From: Ruegeria sp. TM1040 | Lineage (GTDB): Bacteria > Pseudomonadota > Alphaproteobacteria > Rhodobacterales > Rhodobacteraceae | Reading direction: 5' to 3' | Length of the DNA stretch: 64,000 nt | Assembly (NCBI RefSeq): GCF_000014065.1 | Contig: NC_008043.1 | Span: forward strand, 180,001 to 244,000 | Part shown: positions 47,693 through 56,863 of the stretch, in pieces | Layout of the letters: each line of letters starts with the position of its first letter | How positions within the stretch are numbered: the stretch's first letter is position 1 | Position numbers and translations under genes: made by a program | The notes under the pieces: model-generated | Database searches by the model: none | The model's input: the letters and a program-made list of their open reading frames with translations, nothing else | What the model was told of the DNA's origin: nothing

Positions 47693-47716
47693 AGGTCCTT
47701 GGCGTGCCAAGGACCT
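47693..47716. repeat. Near-perfect 24-bp palindrome in the araC-iorA intergenic region
   Basis: AGGTCCTTGGC (47693-47703), a 2-bp centre GT, and the exact complement GCCAAGGACCT (47706-47716) form an 11-bp inverted repeat. It lies about 150 bp from both divergent starts. It could be an operator, though AraC sites are usually direct repeats, or a stable hairpin element. The remaining 314-bp interval holds no gene. Confidence 0.6.
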
Positions 47717-47858
47717 GAAGTGTTGCTCGCTGAATATTGCGTGGCAACGGGTTTGACGCCGCAATCGATCCAAACGGGCCGAGATTGGAACCGAGGCAGC
47801 AGTGAGACAAAGGCTGCCTAAAAAGCGATTTTCGTAGCCAACAGGGAGACCTAAAGCC

Positions 47859-48323
47859 ATGGCAATTTCACTAAAGTTGAACGGGGAGACCCACACGGTT
47901 GAGGCCGAGCCAGGTACACCGCTTTTGTGGGTGATCCGGGATGAGCTGAAGCTCACCGGCACCAAATTCGGATGTGGGGTTGCGTCGTGCGGCGCCTGCA
48001 CCGTTCATATGGATGGCGCACCGATCCGGTCTTGCCAGACCTATATCGAGGATGTGGAAGGTGCAGAGATCACCACGATCGAGAAAATGGAAGACGACAA
48101 GGTTGGTGCCGCGGTCCAGCAAGCCTGGCGCGAGCTCGACGTGGTTCAATGCGGCTATTGTCAGTCTGGTCAGATCATGAGCGCGGTGGGCCTGTTACGC
48201 GAAAACGCAAAGCCCACGGCAGAGGATGTTGACAACTACATGTACGGGAACGCCTGCCGCTGTGCGACTTATCAACGTATCCGCGCAGGTGTCTTGCGCG
48301 CTGCGGAAATTCTGGAGGCTTGA
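47859..48323 (+). CDS. iorA: Molybdenum hydroxylase small [2Fe-2S] subunit (isoquinoline 1-oxidoreductase type)
   Basis: The 154-residue iron-sulfur subunit carries two [2Fe-2S] clusters: a plant-type site (CGVASCGACTV and a later Cys) and the helical-domain site (CGYCQSGQIM, GNACRCATY). It receives electrons from the molybdenum subunit encoded next. The pair belongs to the isoquinoline/aldehyde oxidoreductase branch of the xanthine oxidase family. No FAD subunit or cytochrome is encoded beside it, so the electron acceptor is unknown. Confidence 0.92.
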   Translation: MAISLKLNGETHTVEAEPGTPLLWVIRDELKLTGTKFGCGVASCGACTVHMDGAPIRSCQTYIEDVEGAEITTIEKMEDDKVGAAVQQAWRELDVVQCGYCQSGQIMSAVGLLRENAKPTAEDVDNYMYGNACRCATYQRIRAGVLRAAEILEA

Positions 48324-48328
48324 GAGAA

Positions 48329-50506
48329 ATGACTGCCAATATTTCCCGTCGTGGGTTTCTGAAAACCGCAGCCGCCGCGGGCGCGGTGCTTTATGTTGGG
48401 GCCACAGCTGACGGCGCTGCCGCTGCAGGGTCGTCGGATGCGATGCTGAATCCTTTTGTGAAGATCGACAGCGATGGCAACATCATTGCGATCATCAAGC
48501 ATTTTGAAAAAGGACAAGGACCCGCCACCGGCCTCTCCACGCTGATTGCCGAAGAACTTGGCGTGACCATGGAGCAGATTGGCTACGAATTCGCCCCCTC
48601 CGACCCGCAGGTTTACAACAACCTTTTGTTTGGTCCTTTTCAGGGTACTGGCGGCTCAACCGCCATGGCCAATTCCTGGATGCAGTACCGCACAGCTGGT
48701 GCGATTGCACGTGAGATGCTGATCAAGGCGGCAGCGCAGGCTTGGGGCTTGGACACCGCAGATTTGGACATCCAAGACGGCATGGTGACTGGCGGTGGAA
48801 AGTCCGCGCCACTTGGAGACTTTGTCGCGGCAGCGGCAGAGATCGCTCCATCTGAAACGCCACGTTTGCGGGACCAATCCGAGTGGAAGATCATCGGAAA
48901 AGAGAGCACACGACGCCTGGATAGCGCGATCAAAGTCAATGGTCAGGCGCAGTTTGGCATGGATCTGCACCTGCCGAACCAAATGGTCGTCATGATCAAA
49001 CGCACGCCACAGCGTGGCGGCGTGGTGGCCGGATTTGATGACAGCGCAGCCAAGGACGTTAAAGGGTTCATCATGGCAATGCCGCTCCCGACCAAACATG
49101 GTGTTGCGGTTTACGCCGAAAACACCTGGACCGCGATGCAGGCGCGGGCAGCGGTCGAAGTCGACTGGGATATGTCTGCTGCCGAAACGCGTTCCTCGCA
49201 GGAAATCCGCGACGAAATCATGGCCGCGTTGGATGCCGCGCCAGTGTACAATGTGAACAAGGCCGATACAAACGCCGTCGCTTTGGCGGTCGATGAGGCA
49301 GCGCAAGTCTTGGAAAAGACATTCTATTTCCCGCTTCTTGCCCATGCGCCGATGGAGCCGATGAACTGCACCATTGAACAAACAGCGGATGGCGACATCG
49401 TCCTGCATGATGGGGCGCAGATGCCAACCGGCCCGCATATGGCCTATCAGCAGATCTTTGGTCTCCCCGCCGAGAAAATCCACATCAACACGATGCTGGC
49501 GGGCGGCTCCTTCGGGCGACGGGCAACGCCGGATGCTGATTACCAGGTGGAAGCGGGTCTGGCGTTTGCGATGACCGATCGCTCTCGCCCGGTGAAGCTG
49601 GTCTGGGATCGGGAAGACGACATTCGTGGTGGCTACTACCGTCCGGCGACGGGGCATAAGGTGCGGATCGGGCTCGACGCAGACGGCAAGATTACTGGAT
49701 GGGAGCATCAGGTCGCAGGTCAGTCGATCATGAAAGGCACAGCCTTTGAAGCGATGGCCGTCAAGGATGGCATTGACCACTCCACCGTCGAAGGTCTGGC
49801 CGACAACCCTTATGTGATCCCAAACATGGCCGTTGGTCTGACAGACACCGAAAAGGCCACCTCCGTGCTGTGGTGGCGCTCGGTTGGGCACACGCACACC
49901 GCGTATGTGATGGAGGTCATGATGGATATGGCCGCCAAGGCCGCTGGGCGTGATCCGGTCGAGTTCCGCTTGGCCTACCTTGAGGGCGGCAACAAAGATG
50001 CGCAGCGCAAAGCTGGCGTTCTGAAGCTCGCGGCCGAGAAAGGGAACTGGGGCAACCCTGCGGCAGGCAATGTCCAAGGTATCGCGGTGCACAAGTCGTT
50101 TGGGTCGTTTGTCGCTGAGGTCGTCGAAGTGTCGGGCACACCCGACGATGGCATCCAGATCGAAAAGGTCACGGCTGCCGTCGATTGCGGCATTGCAGTA
50201 AACCCGGATGTCATCCGGGCCCAGACCGAAGGCGCCATCGGGTATGGCATCGGTCATGCGATGCGGGACCAGATCACACTCGATGGTGGCGAGGTGGAGC
50301 AATACAACTTCCCGGACTACGAGCCACTTCGGATCTCTGACATCAAGGCGATCGAGACGCATATTGTGGCGTCTGCTGAAGCACCGACCGGCATTGGGGA
50401 ACCGGGTACTCCGCCCTCGGCCCCAGCGTTGGCGAATGCGATCGCACAGTTGGATGTTCGCGTTGCAGAGCTCCCGATGAGCGAAAACGGCGTGTCCTTC
50501 GCCTAA
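48329..50506 (+). CDS. iorB: Molybdenum hydroxylase large subunit with Tat signal (IorB-like)
   Basis: The 725-residue protein begins with a twin-arginine signal (NISRRGFLKTAAAAGA), so the complex is exported folded with its cofactor to the periplasm. The rest is the molybdopterin cytosine dinucleotide-binding catalytic subunit (FGPFQGTGGSTAMANSW, AHAPMEPMNCT, GGSFGRRATPDADYQVEA), with the catalytic Glu in GIGEPGTPP near the C-terminus. It hydroxylates an aldehyde or N-heterocycle; the substrate is not determined by sequence. The ATG at 48329 is 5 bp after the small subunit. A strong terminator follows. Confidence 0.92.
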   Translation: MTANISRRGFLKTAAAAGAVLYVGATADGAAAAGSSDAMLNPFVKIDSDGNIIAIIKHFEKGQGPATGLSTLIAEELGVTMEQIGYEFAPSDPQVYNNLLFGPFQGTGGSTAMANSWMQYRTAGAIAREMLIKAAAQAWGLDTADLDIQDGMVTGGGKSAPLGDFVAAAAEIAPSETPRLRDQSEWKIIGKESTRRLDSAIKVNGQAQFGMDLHLPNQMVVMIKRTPQRGGVVAGFDDSAAKDVKGFIMAMPLPTKHGVAVYAENTWTAMQARAAVEVDWDMSAAETRSSQEIRDEIMAALDAAPVYNVNKADTNAVALAVDEAAQVLEKTFYFPLLAHAPMEPMNCTIEQTADGDIVLHDGAQMPTGPHMAYQQIFGLPAEKIHINTMLAGGSFGRRATPDADYQVEAGLAFAMTDRSRPVKLVWDREDDIRGGYYRPATGHKVRIGLDADGKITGWEHQVAGQSIMKGTAFEAMAVKDGIDHSTVEGLADNPYVIPNMAVGLTDTEKATSVLWWRSVGHTHTAYVMEVMMDMAAKAAGRDPVEFRLAYLEGGNKDAQRKAGVLKLAAEKGNWGNPAAGNVQGIAVHKSFGSFVAEVVEVSGTPDDGIQIEKVTAAVDCGIAVNPDVIRAQTEGAIGYGIGHAMRDQITLDGGEVEQYNFPDYEPLRISDIKAIETHIVASAEAPTGIGEPGTPPSAPALANAIAQLDVRVAELPMSENGVSFA

Positions 50507-50511
50507 GTCAC

Positions 50512-50549
50512 AGATGCACCGCAATCATCCAAGTTGCGGTGCATCTTTC
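50512..50549 (+). terminator. Terminator after iorB
   Basis: A 13-bp perfect stem (50512-50524 with 50534-50546) and 9-nt loop are followed by TTC, 5 bp past the iorB stop. Confidence 0.8.
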
Positions 50550-50750
50550 ACGCCCACCGGCTCAAACGCATCGCAGAATTTGGCCTCACCCGTTGCGGTA
50601 GAGGTTTGGCTGGCCGACAACAACACGGCATACAGATGCCGGCGATGTGTGTGTCTTTCGCCGCTGTCCCAAACCCAAGTTATGGTTCGCGCGCGCGCAA
50701 CACGCAGCCTGTTTACGGGGCGTAGCAAATCTCTCCCGTCGCGCAGGACC

Positions 50751-53225
50751 TCAGATTTCGCGCAATGTCTCTTTGCTGACGGGTTTTTCGACAAAAACAA
50801 CATCTCGGGGCAAATCCGTCGGGGCACCGCGCGTGGACATAAGCGCGCAACGGCATTCGGGAAAACACTCTTGAGCCCGTCTAATCAGATCCCGACCGCT
50901 AAACCCATCATCAAGCCAGAGATCGGTCAAGATCGCGTCAAGATGGTCAAGCCCCTCTAAGGCTTTGACCGCCTCTGCATATGTGGCGCAGCGCAAAGTT
51001 TGCGCGCCCAGTTCCTGCAGGAGACGGCAGGATCGCTCTAGCGATACCGGATCATCATCGATGACCAAAGCCATCCACGGACCACCAGAAGAGTTTTCTT
51101 CGCTGTTGTACACCTGATGCGGGAAAGACAGGGTAACTATCGTTCCCCGCATTGGGCCCTGCGTGCTCGTTTGAATGTCGAGCCGACCGCCGGACTGATG
51201 TGCGAACCCATCCACCATGGACAACCCCAGTCCGGTGCCACCGCCGTCGGGTTTGCGTGTAAAAAACGGATCGGTCGCGTGGCGCAGCACCTCTTCGGAC
51301 ATGCCGCAGCCATCGTCGCTGACGGCGACCTCGACTCTCTCACCAGCGGTCACTGACACGACAATCCGCCCAGTATCCGAACCTGTCGCTGAAATGGCCT
51401 GCCCGGCATTGATGCACAAATTGAGGATCGCACTTTCAAGCTGACCAGGGTCAACGAGACAGGTCGCCGGGGCCTTTGAGACCTCGACTTGCAAAGAGAC
51501 ATGTTTGGGAATGGCGATTTCGAGGAGATCGGCCATCCCCGACACCAGTTCGGACACATTCGTCACCTGTGGTGCAAGATGTTGCTTGCGGGCAAAGGCC
51601 AAAAGGCGCTCGGTGAGGCTCGCCCCAAGGTCAAGCGCTGCCCCAAGCCGTTCATGCAGATCGCGTCGTTGCTCCGGTTCTGCATGCTCCAGGAGGTGGA
51701 GATTTCCCGAGATGCTCGACAGGATATTCCCGAAATCATGGGCCACCTCGCCAGAGACCTTGCCCAAGGCCTCGACCCTGCGGATGGCCTCCAATCGGGC
51801 CTCCATGCGCTTGCGCTCCGTTGTCTCTGAGATCAGCCAAACTTGACCCCCATCCGGCAGTGGCGAGAGGTGGATCTCGATCACGTTGCCATCAGGGTCG
51901 TTATATTCGTCAAAACCGCCGCGCTCGTCTCCGCCGGCATTGCGGCAAAAGGGCGAGACCGCAATTAGCGCGCTCATGTGATCGCTGGTTCCATCTGGAT
52001 CAGGCGGTAGACGCAGCAAACGGCGCAGGTTGTCGTTCTCGGCGATGATGCGCCCGTCCGCCGCTTCGACTGCAACGCCGTCCTTGATGTTTTGAAAGAC
52101 CCGCGAAAAGAGCGCATTCTGATGCCGCATCTGCGCTGTGCGCCGGTCCAATTTGCGAGCGTTGTCGCGAAACACGCCGAAGGCCGTAAACAGCTGGCCG
52201 ATCTCATCGCGCGCGGTGGGTGGCGCGGGCAGGTCCACCCGCAGGTTTCCCGACGCCAGCCGCCGCATCGCACCCGAAATGCGTTCGAGATTGCGTGCAA
52301 CGTGGCGCGACACATAGACCGAGGAGGTCACAGCGACGATCAAACTCGCGATACTCAGTGCGAGAAAGGCATTGCGCGCATAGGCCAGCGTATCTGATGT
52401 CTCGGCGCGCGCGCGAGACAAGCGGTCCTCGGCCTGGGCCACCTTGGTCTCGGCAAAGGCGCTGACACGCCGCGTTTCCTGGCGAATACGAAACAGCGCA
52501 TTCTCGGCGTCTAGGCGCGCCGAGAGGTTCCCATGCTTGAGGACAAACAGCCCGCCCCCCCGCTGCACGACGTTTCGAATCTCGTCATAGGTCTCGCGCG
52601 GCGCCTGTCGTGACAAGGATTGAAGCTGCCCGCTCAGGCGTTGAAAATCGCGCGCAAATCCGCCCAGTTCGATCAATTCCTCTGCCCGCGCGGCGCCCAA
52701 CGCCACAGATGTCAACTGTTGGAGACCGCCCCAATCCTGCTGGGCCTCCAACGGCAACAAATCATCCTGTGACATCCGCCTGCTGCGGGCATTCAGCCGC
52801 ACCAGCGCCCGGTCGATTGCCTTGAGCTCTGCCTGTCGGGCACTTTGTGGTAAAAGTGCTTGCGCCAGATCTTCGATAGCTAGACCCAACCGTGCCAGCG
52901 GCAGATCCAGTTCTGGATCGTTCCCCGAGGATTGACGCACCCGTTCGAGGTTCTCCATCACGGCTGCAACCTCTTGTTCGAGCTGATACGGCGCAAAAAG
53001 CGCAAAGAGGAACGGTGCAGAGGTCGCAAGCTCGGACACATCGCGCGAAAGGTCCATCGCCGCTTCGACTTCGGTCAGCGTGTCCCGGTGCAGCACGTTC
53101 ATCCAGACCTCGGTGCGATCAAGCACCCGCAACCCGATTCCGCTCACCAAGACCATCAGCCCAAACATCACCGCCAGCGCAGCAGACAGGCGGACCCGCA
53201 CACCAAGGTCGCGAAACCAGCTCAT
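50751..53225 (-). CDS. Hybrid sensor histidine kinase with C-terminal receiver
   Basis: The 824-residue protein has TM1 (~11-33), a long helical periplasmic domain (~34-300), TM2 (~300-322), HAMP (~325-375) and a PAS domain (~385-480). The kinase core follows: HisKA with His near 496 (GEVAHDFGNILSSISGNL), and HATPase with NAGQAI, DDGCGM and GGTGLGLSMV. A C-terminal receiver (~705-824) has phospho-acceptor Asp in AILTDLWLDDG. The layout is TorS-like but has no HPt domain. It overlaps the response-regulator gene by 4 bp (ATGA) and is downstream of it. The signal is unknown; the divergent phn-type importer suggests a link. Confidence 0.92.
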   Translation of the reverse strand: MSWFRDLGVRVRLSAALAVMFGLMVLVSGIGLRVLDRTEVWMNVLHRDTLTEVEAAMDLSRDVSELATSAPFLFALFAPYQLEQEVAAVMENLERVRQSSGNDPELDLPLARLGLAIEDLAQALLPQSARQAELKAIDRALVRLNARSRRMSQDDLLPLEAQQDWGGLQQLTSVALGAARAEELIELGGFARDFQRLSGQLQSLSRQAPRETYDEIRNVVQRGGGLFVLKHGNLSARLDAENALFRIRQETRRVSAFAETKVAQAEDRLSRARAETSDTLAYARNAFLALSIASLIVAVTSSVYVSRHVARNLERISGAMRRLASGNLRVDLPAPPTARDEIGQLFTAFGVFRDNARKLDRRTAQMRHQNALFSRVFQNIKDGVAVEAADGRIIAENDNLRRLLRLPPDPDGTSDHMSALIAVSPFCRNAGGDERGGFDEYNDPDGNVIEIHLSPLPDGGQVWLISETTERKRMEARLEAIRRVEALGKVSGEVAHDFGNILSSISGNLHLLEHAEPEQRRDLHERLGAALDLGASLTERLLAFARKQHLAPQVTNVSELVSGMADLLEIAIPKHVSLQVEVSKAPATCLVDPGQLESAILNLCINAGQAISATGSDTGRIVVSVTAGERVEVAVSDDGCGMSEEVLRHATDPFFTRKPDGGGTGLGLSMVDGFAHQSGGRLDIQTSTQGPMRGTIVTLSFPHQVYNSEENSSGGPWMALVIDDDPVSLERSCRLLQELGAQTLRCATYAEAVKALEGLDHLDAILTDLWLDDGFSGRDLIRRAQECFPECRCALMSTRGAPTDLPRDVVFVEKPVSKETLREI

Positions 53226-53956
53226 TCGGTGCCCAGGTGGAATACATAGCCCCGCGCGCGGCGGGTCTGCAGGTGTACAGGTTTGGCAGGTACCGGTTCG
53301 ATCTTGCGGCGCAGACGCAGGATCAACACGTCCACTGTGCGATCAACATAACGCTGGGTATCCGCCCCCAAGGCCTCCAGAAGCTCCTCACGAGGGACCA
53401 CCCGTTCGGGGTTGCGGGCGAGAAACTCCAAAAGCCGGTATTCGGCGTTTGTCAAAGGCACCTCTTCGCCCGCGCTGTCCAGAAGTCGTCGCGCATCGAG
53501 GTCGATCCGCTTTTCGCCAAAGGTGATCTGCCGTTTGCCAGATGTCACAGTGCGTGCCGAGGCGTGACCATATCGACGCAAGACAGCGCGGATCCGCGCG
53601 ACCAGTTCGCGCGGATTGAAGGGCTTGATCAGATAATCATCCGCGCCGGTTTCCAAGCCGATGATCTTGTCGATTTCGTCTCCGACGCCTGTGAGCATCA
53701 CGATGGGGATTTCGTGTCGCTCCCGCAGGTGGATGGCGAGCGTCAAACCGGATTCGCCGCGCAGACGCAGATCGATCAGGGCAAGGTCTACGGGCGGCGG
53801 ATCCCCCAACGCGTGAAAGGTCTCAATGTCGGGGCAGCACACGGACTCAAACCCGCTCTCATGCATCAGCGCCGACAGGGTTTCGCGCACCTGAGCGTCG
53901 TCATCGACGATTGCGATGACGGGTCCGGCCTCGGGCTTTGGACTGACAGCCTGCAT
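53222..53956 (-). CDS. OmpR/TorR-type response regulator
   Basis: The 244-residue protein has a receiver domain with acidic pair VDDD and phospho-acceptor Asp62 (LALIDLRL), Thr in VMLTG and Lys in LIKPFNPREL. An OmpR-type winged-helix DNA-binding domain follows (~140-238, LTNAEYRLLEFLARNPERVV, DRTVDVLILRLRRKIE, GYVF). It is the first gene of a two-gene unit with the hybrid kinase and is divergent from phnD across 243 bp, which makes that promoter the likely target. Confidence 0.94.
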   Translation of the reverse strand: MQAVSPKPEAGPVIAIVDDDAQVRETLSALMHESGFESVCCPDIETFHALGDPPPVDLALIDLRLRGESGLTLAIHLRERHEIPIVMLTGVGDEIDKIIGLETGADDYLIKPFNPRELVARIRAVLRRYGHASARTVTSGKRQITFGEKRIDLDARRLLDSAGEEVPLTNAEYRLLEFLARNPERVVPREELLEALGADTQRYVDRTVDVLILRLRRKIEPVPAKPVHLQTRRARGYVFHLGTE

Positions 53957-54057
53957 GCAACGCTCCTCCTGCGACGTGCTGGCACACGACCGCCTCCTCG
54001 ACGATCAGGCCCAAGGCCTAGCGCACTTCAGTCGCAAACTTAAGGGTTGGTCGCAGC

Positions 54058-54078
54058 TTTGTAACACTGTTAACAATT
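54058..54078. promoter_or_regulatory. Possible response-regulator site upstream of phnD
   Basis: In the divergent interval, TGTAAC and TGTTAAC (starting 54060 and 54068) form a tandem, roughly 8-bp-phased repeat. CTGTTAA (54067-54073) is mirrored by TTAACAG (54101-54107). OmpR-family regulators usually bind such direct repeats. It does not match the PhoB box well. Confidence 0.35.
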
Positions 54079-54199
54079 CAAGTGACCGCCGGTAGTTTCA
54101 TTAACAGCTCGCGTCTCGCCAAGGCCTACCCCGCGCCCCTAGCCTGAACGCGTTGAAGCAGGTGCGGCCCGGCCCTCCTGCTCTCTAAGGGAGGAAACC

Positions 54200-55180
54200 A
54201 TGACACCATTCATCACCCGTGCGATTGGCGCACTGGGCATTCTGACGTGCTCCACCATCGCCGCTCAGGCGCAAGACTGCGCGGAGCGTGGCGCGCTTGA
54301 TCTGCAGTATTGCGACGTCAACGGCGATCTCGTCGCCGACACGCCGACCGATCCGGCAGAGCTGAGCGATCCGGATACGCTCGTTTTTGCCTACACCCCG
54401 GTCGAGGATCCGGCGGTCTATGCTGACATTTGGGAGCCGTTCATCGAGCATCTCGCTGACGTCACCGGCAAGGACGTACAGTTCTTTGCAGTGCAGTCGA
54501 ACTCCGCCGAGGTTGAGGCGATGCGCTCTGGCCGTCTGCATGTGGCAGGTTTTTCGACCGGACCGACGCCTTTCGCCGTGAACCTTGCAGGCGCCGTGCC
54601 GTTTGCAATCATGGGTGCCGAGGATGGCCAGTTTGGCTATAAGCTGCAGGTCTTCACCCAGGCCGACAGCGACATCAAGGACGTCTCTGACCTTGCAGGC
54701 AAGCGCGTCGCGCATACCTCGCCCACTTCGAACTCTGGCAACCAGGCACCGCGCGCACTGTTCCCGGGCTTGGGCGTCGAGCCTGACAAAGACTACGAAG
54801 TTGTCTATTCCGGCTCGCACGACCAATCCATGCTCGGCGTAGTTGCCGGGGATTACGACGCAGCCCCGGTTGCATCCGAGGTTGTGGAACGCATGGCGGA
54901 ACGCGGGCTTTATGATCCGGCAGACGTGCGCATGATCTGGGAAAGCGATCCGTTCCCAACCACGTCTTTCACCATGGCGCATAACCTTGATCCCGCGCTG
55001 GCCGAAAAAGTCAAAGAGGCGTTCTTCACCTTTGATTTTGCTGGCACCGCGCTTGGCGAGGAATTTGATGGCGTGTCGAAATTCGTGCCCATCACCTACA
55101 AGGACCAGTGGGCCGTGATCCGTCAGATCCAGGCTTCCAACGGCGTGGAATACACGCCCCAGGGTCTCGCCGGGAACTAA
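54200..55180 (+). CDS. phnD: Phosphonate-type ABC transporter binding protein (PhnD family)
   Basis: This 326-residue periplasmic protein has a Sec signal peptide (cleavage near IAAQA-QDC) and a PhnD/TauA-like fold. Family features include FAYTPVEDPAVYADIWEPFIEHL, HVAGFSTGPTPFAVN, VAHTSPTSNSGNQAPRAL and SGSHDQSMLGVVAGDYDAA. An N-terminal Cys pair (DCAERG, YCDVNG) is an extra. PhnD proteins bind phosphonates or phosphite. The rest of the importer follows, but no C-P lyase or other phosphonate-degrading gene is in the window, so the exact ligand is open. Confidence 0.9.
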   Translation: MTPFITRAIGALGILTCSTIAAQAQDCAERGALDLQYCDVNGDLVADTPTDPAELSDPDTLVFAYTPVEDPAVYADIWEPFIEHLADVTGKDVQFFAVQSNSAEVEAMRSGRLHVAGFSTGPTPFAVNLAGAVPFAIMGAEDGQFGYKLQVFTQADSDIKDVSDLAGKRVAHTSPTSNSGNQAPRALFPGLGVEPDKDYEVVYSGSHDQSMLGVVAGDYDAAPVASEVVERMAERGLYDPADVRMIWESDPFPTTSFTMAHNLDPALAEKVKEAFFTFDFAGTALGEEFDGVSKFVPITYKDQWAVIRQIQASNGVEYTPQGLAGN

Positions 55181-55286
55181 TCCCCTTCCACATGGCCAGT
55201 CCGGTGCGCCAGCGCGCGCCGGGCACTCTACACTGCCCGACCCCCGTGGTCAGGGCGCTGGCCGCGCCATTCCAAAGAGGCATTCC

Positions 55287-56060
55287 ATGCTGAAGATCAC
55301 AAACCTGACCAAGCGCTACGGCAGCGGCGACCCCGTCCTGAAAGAGCTGAACCTGACCGTTGAGGGCGAACAGCTGACCTCCGTGATCGGCTCTTCGGGC
55401 GCTGGCAAATCCACGCTTTTGCGCTGCATCAACCGTCTCGTAGAGCCGACCTCCGGTTCAGTCGAATTGAACGGCACCGAATTCACTACCTTGTCCCGCC
55501 GCGAGCTGCGCAGCGCGCGCCGCCGCATCGGCATGGTGTTTCAGGGCTTCAACCTGATCGACCGGCTCACGGTGATGGAGAACGTACAGGCCGGGCGGCT
55601 TGGGTACATTTCCACCTGGGCTGCGCTGACCCGCCGCTACCCCAAGGACGACATTCGCCGGGCCTTCGAACTCATGGAGCGTGTGGGCATCGCCCATTAC
55701 GCGGACAAACGTGCCGATGAGCTCTCGGGCGGGGAACGTCAGCGGGTGGGGGTTGTGCGCGCCCTGATGCAACGGCCGGAGATCCTGCTCGCGGACGAGC
55801 CCACAGCGTCGCTCGATCCCAAGACCTCTGAGCAGATCATGTCCCTGCTGCGCGATCTGGCGCAGGAGCTGAACCTGCCTGTGATCATCAACATTCACAA
55901 CGTGACCGAAGCCAAGGAATACTCCGACCGGATCGTCGGGATGCGCTATGGACGGATCATCTTTGACGACAAACCCGCCGCGCTGACCCGTGACGAGATG
56001 GATACGATCTATGCCGGCGTGCCCGCGCAGGACCGCGCCGAAGTGGGAGCCGTTGCATGA
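55287..56060 (+). CDS. phnC: Phosphonate-type ABC transporter ATP-binding protein
   Basis: The 257-residue ATPase has Walker A (GSSGAGKST), signature LSGGERQRVGVVRALMQ, Walker B ILLADEPTASLDP and the PhnC-type loop (VFQGFNLIDRLTVMENVQAGRLG). It energises uptake with the two permeases that follow; its stop overlaps the next start by 4 bp. A short inverted repeat (CGGGCA/TGCCCG, 55220-55239) lies in the gap after phnD and may set relative expression. Confidence 0.94.
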   Translation: MLKITNLTKRYGSGDPVLKELNLTVEGEQLTSVIGSSGAGKSTLLRCINRLVEPTSGSVELNGTEFTTLSRRELRSARRRIGMVFQGFNLIDRLTVMENVQAGRLGYISTWAALTRRYPKDDIRRAFELMERVGIAHYADKRADELSGGERQRVGVVRALMQRPEILLADEPTASLDPKTSEQIMSLLRDLAQELNLPVIINIHNVTEAKEYSDRIVGMRYGRIIFDDKPAALTRDEMDTIYAGVPAQDRAEVGAVA

Positions 56061-56863
56061 GCACGCGCCCCGATAACTTGCCAGAGAGCTGGCGCAAGCC
56101 ACCCTTCATCGCCAATGCCGCTCTGCGGTATGTGCTGTATCTCGGCGTCGCGGTCTATATCATCTTCACCCTCGCCACGCTCCCGATTGACTGGGATCGT
56201 GTGGCTGATGGGATGACCCGCGCTCAGCGGATCTTCAACGGGGCATTCCCGCCCAGTTTCGATCGCGCGGGGCTGTTGTTTGATGGCTTCATGGAAAGCC
56301 TGAAGATCGCCATTCTCGCCACCGTCGGTGGTATCCTGATCTCGGTCCCGCTTGCTTTTATGGCAGCCGCAAATATCGCGCCGAAACCGATCTATTTGCT
56401 GGGGCGCGGGCTGATCATCATCGCGCGCAGTTTCCACCCGGTGATCGTGGCGATCATCTTTGTCAAAGCCGTAGGCTTTGGTCCCTTTGCGGGCGCCCTG
56501 ACACTGGTGGTCTATTCCGTGGGCTTCGTCGCCAAGCTGCTGGCCGAGCGCATTGAAGAGATCGATTTTGGGCAGGTGGAAGCCATGCGCTCCGCCGGGG
56601 CCGGGTTCCTAACAACGCAGGTCTATGCGGTGCTGCCACAGATCATGCCACGCCTCGTGGGGCTCGGTATATATCAGCTCGACAGCAATCTCAGAGCCTC
56701 TGCCGTGGTCGGTATCGTTGGCGCAGGCGGCATCGGGGCAACCCTCGCCAATGCCTTTGGCCGCTACGACTATGATTTTGCCCTCGCCATCACCATGGTT
56801 ATCGTCGGTGTCATCCTCATTTCTGAGGCTGTGAGCGGCGTCATCCGAAAGCGTATCACATGA
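56057..56863 (+). CDS. phnE: Phosphonate-type ABC transporter permease (PhnE), first copy
   Basis: The 268-residue protein has about six membrane segments and PhnE features (LPIDWDRVADGMTRAQRIF, RSFHPVIVAIIFVKAVGFGPFAG, GQVEAMRSAGAGF, SAVVGIVGAGGIGATL). It pairs with the second permease, whose start overlaps its stop by 4 bp. Two consecutive phnE genes are common in this transporter type. Confidence 0.93.
   Translation: MSTRPDNLPESWRKPPFIANAALRYVLYLGVAVYIIFTLATLPIDWDRVADGMTRAQRIFNGAFPPSFDRAGLLFDGFMESLKIAILATVGGILISVPLAFMAAANIAPKPIYLLGRGLIIIARSFHPVIVAIIFVKAVGFGPFAGALTLVVYSVGFVAKLLAERIEEIDFGQVEAMRSAGAGFLTTQVYAVLPQIMPRLVGLGIYQLDSNLRASAVVGIVGAGGIGATLANAFGRYDYDFALAITMVIVGVILISEAVSGVIRKRIT

Noticed and set aside
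48656-50524. A 622-codon minus-strand frame opposite iorB
   Set aside because: iorB has a Tat signal, domains and catalytic residues in frame; the antisense translation is rich in Arg/His/Cys with no recognisable fold.
50525-50827. A possible 100-residue minus-strand protein between iorB and the kinase
   Set aside because: It overlaps the kinase end and the iorB terminator, has no ribosome site, and its N-terminal part is antisense or out-of-frame to the kinase.
54058-54107. A PhoB box upstream of phnD
   Set aside because: The TGTAAC/TGTTAAC repeats do not fit the CTGTCAT-type direct repeats of Pho boxes; a site for the adjacent OmpR-type regulator is likelier.
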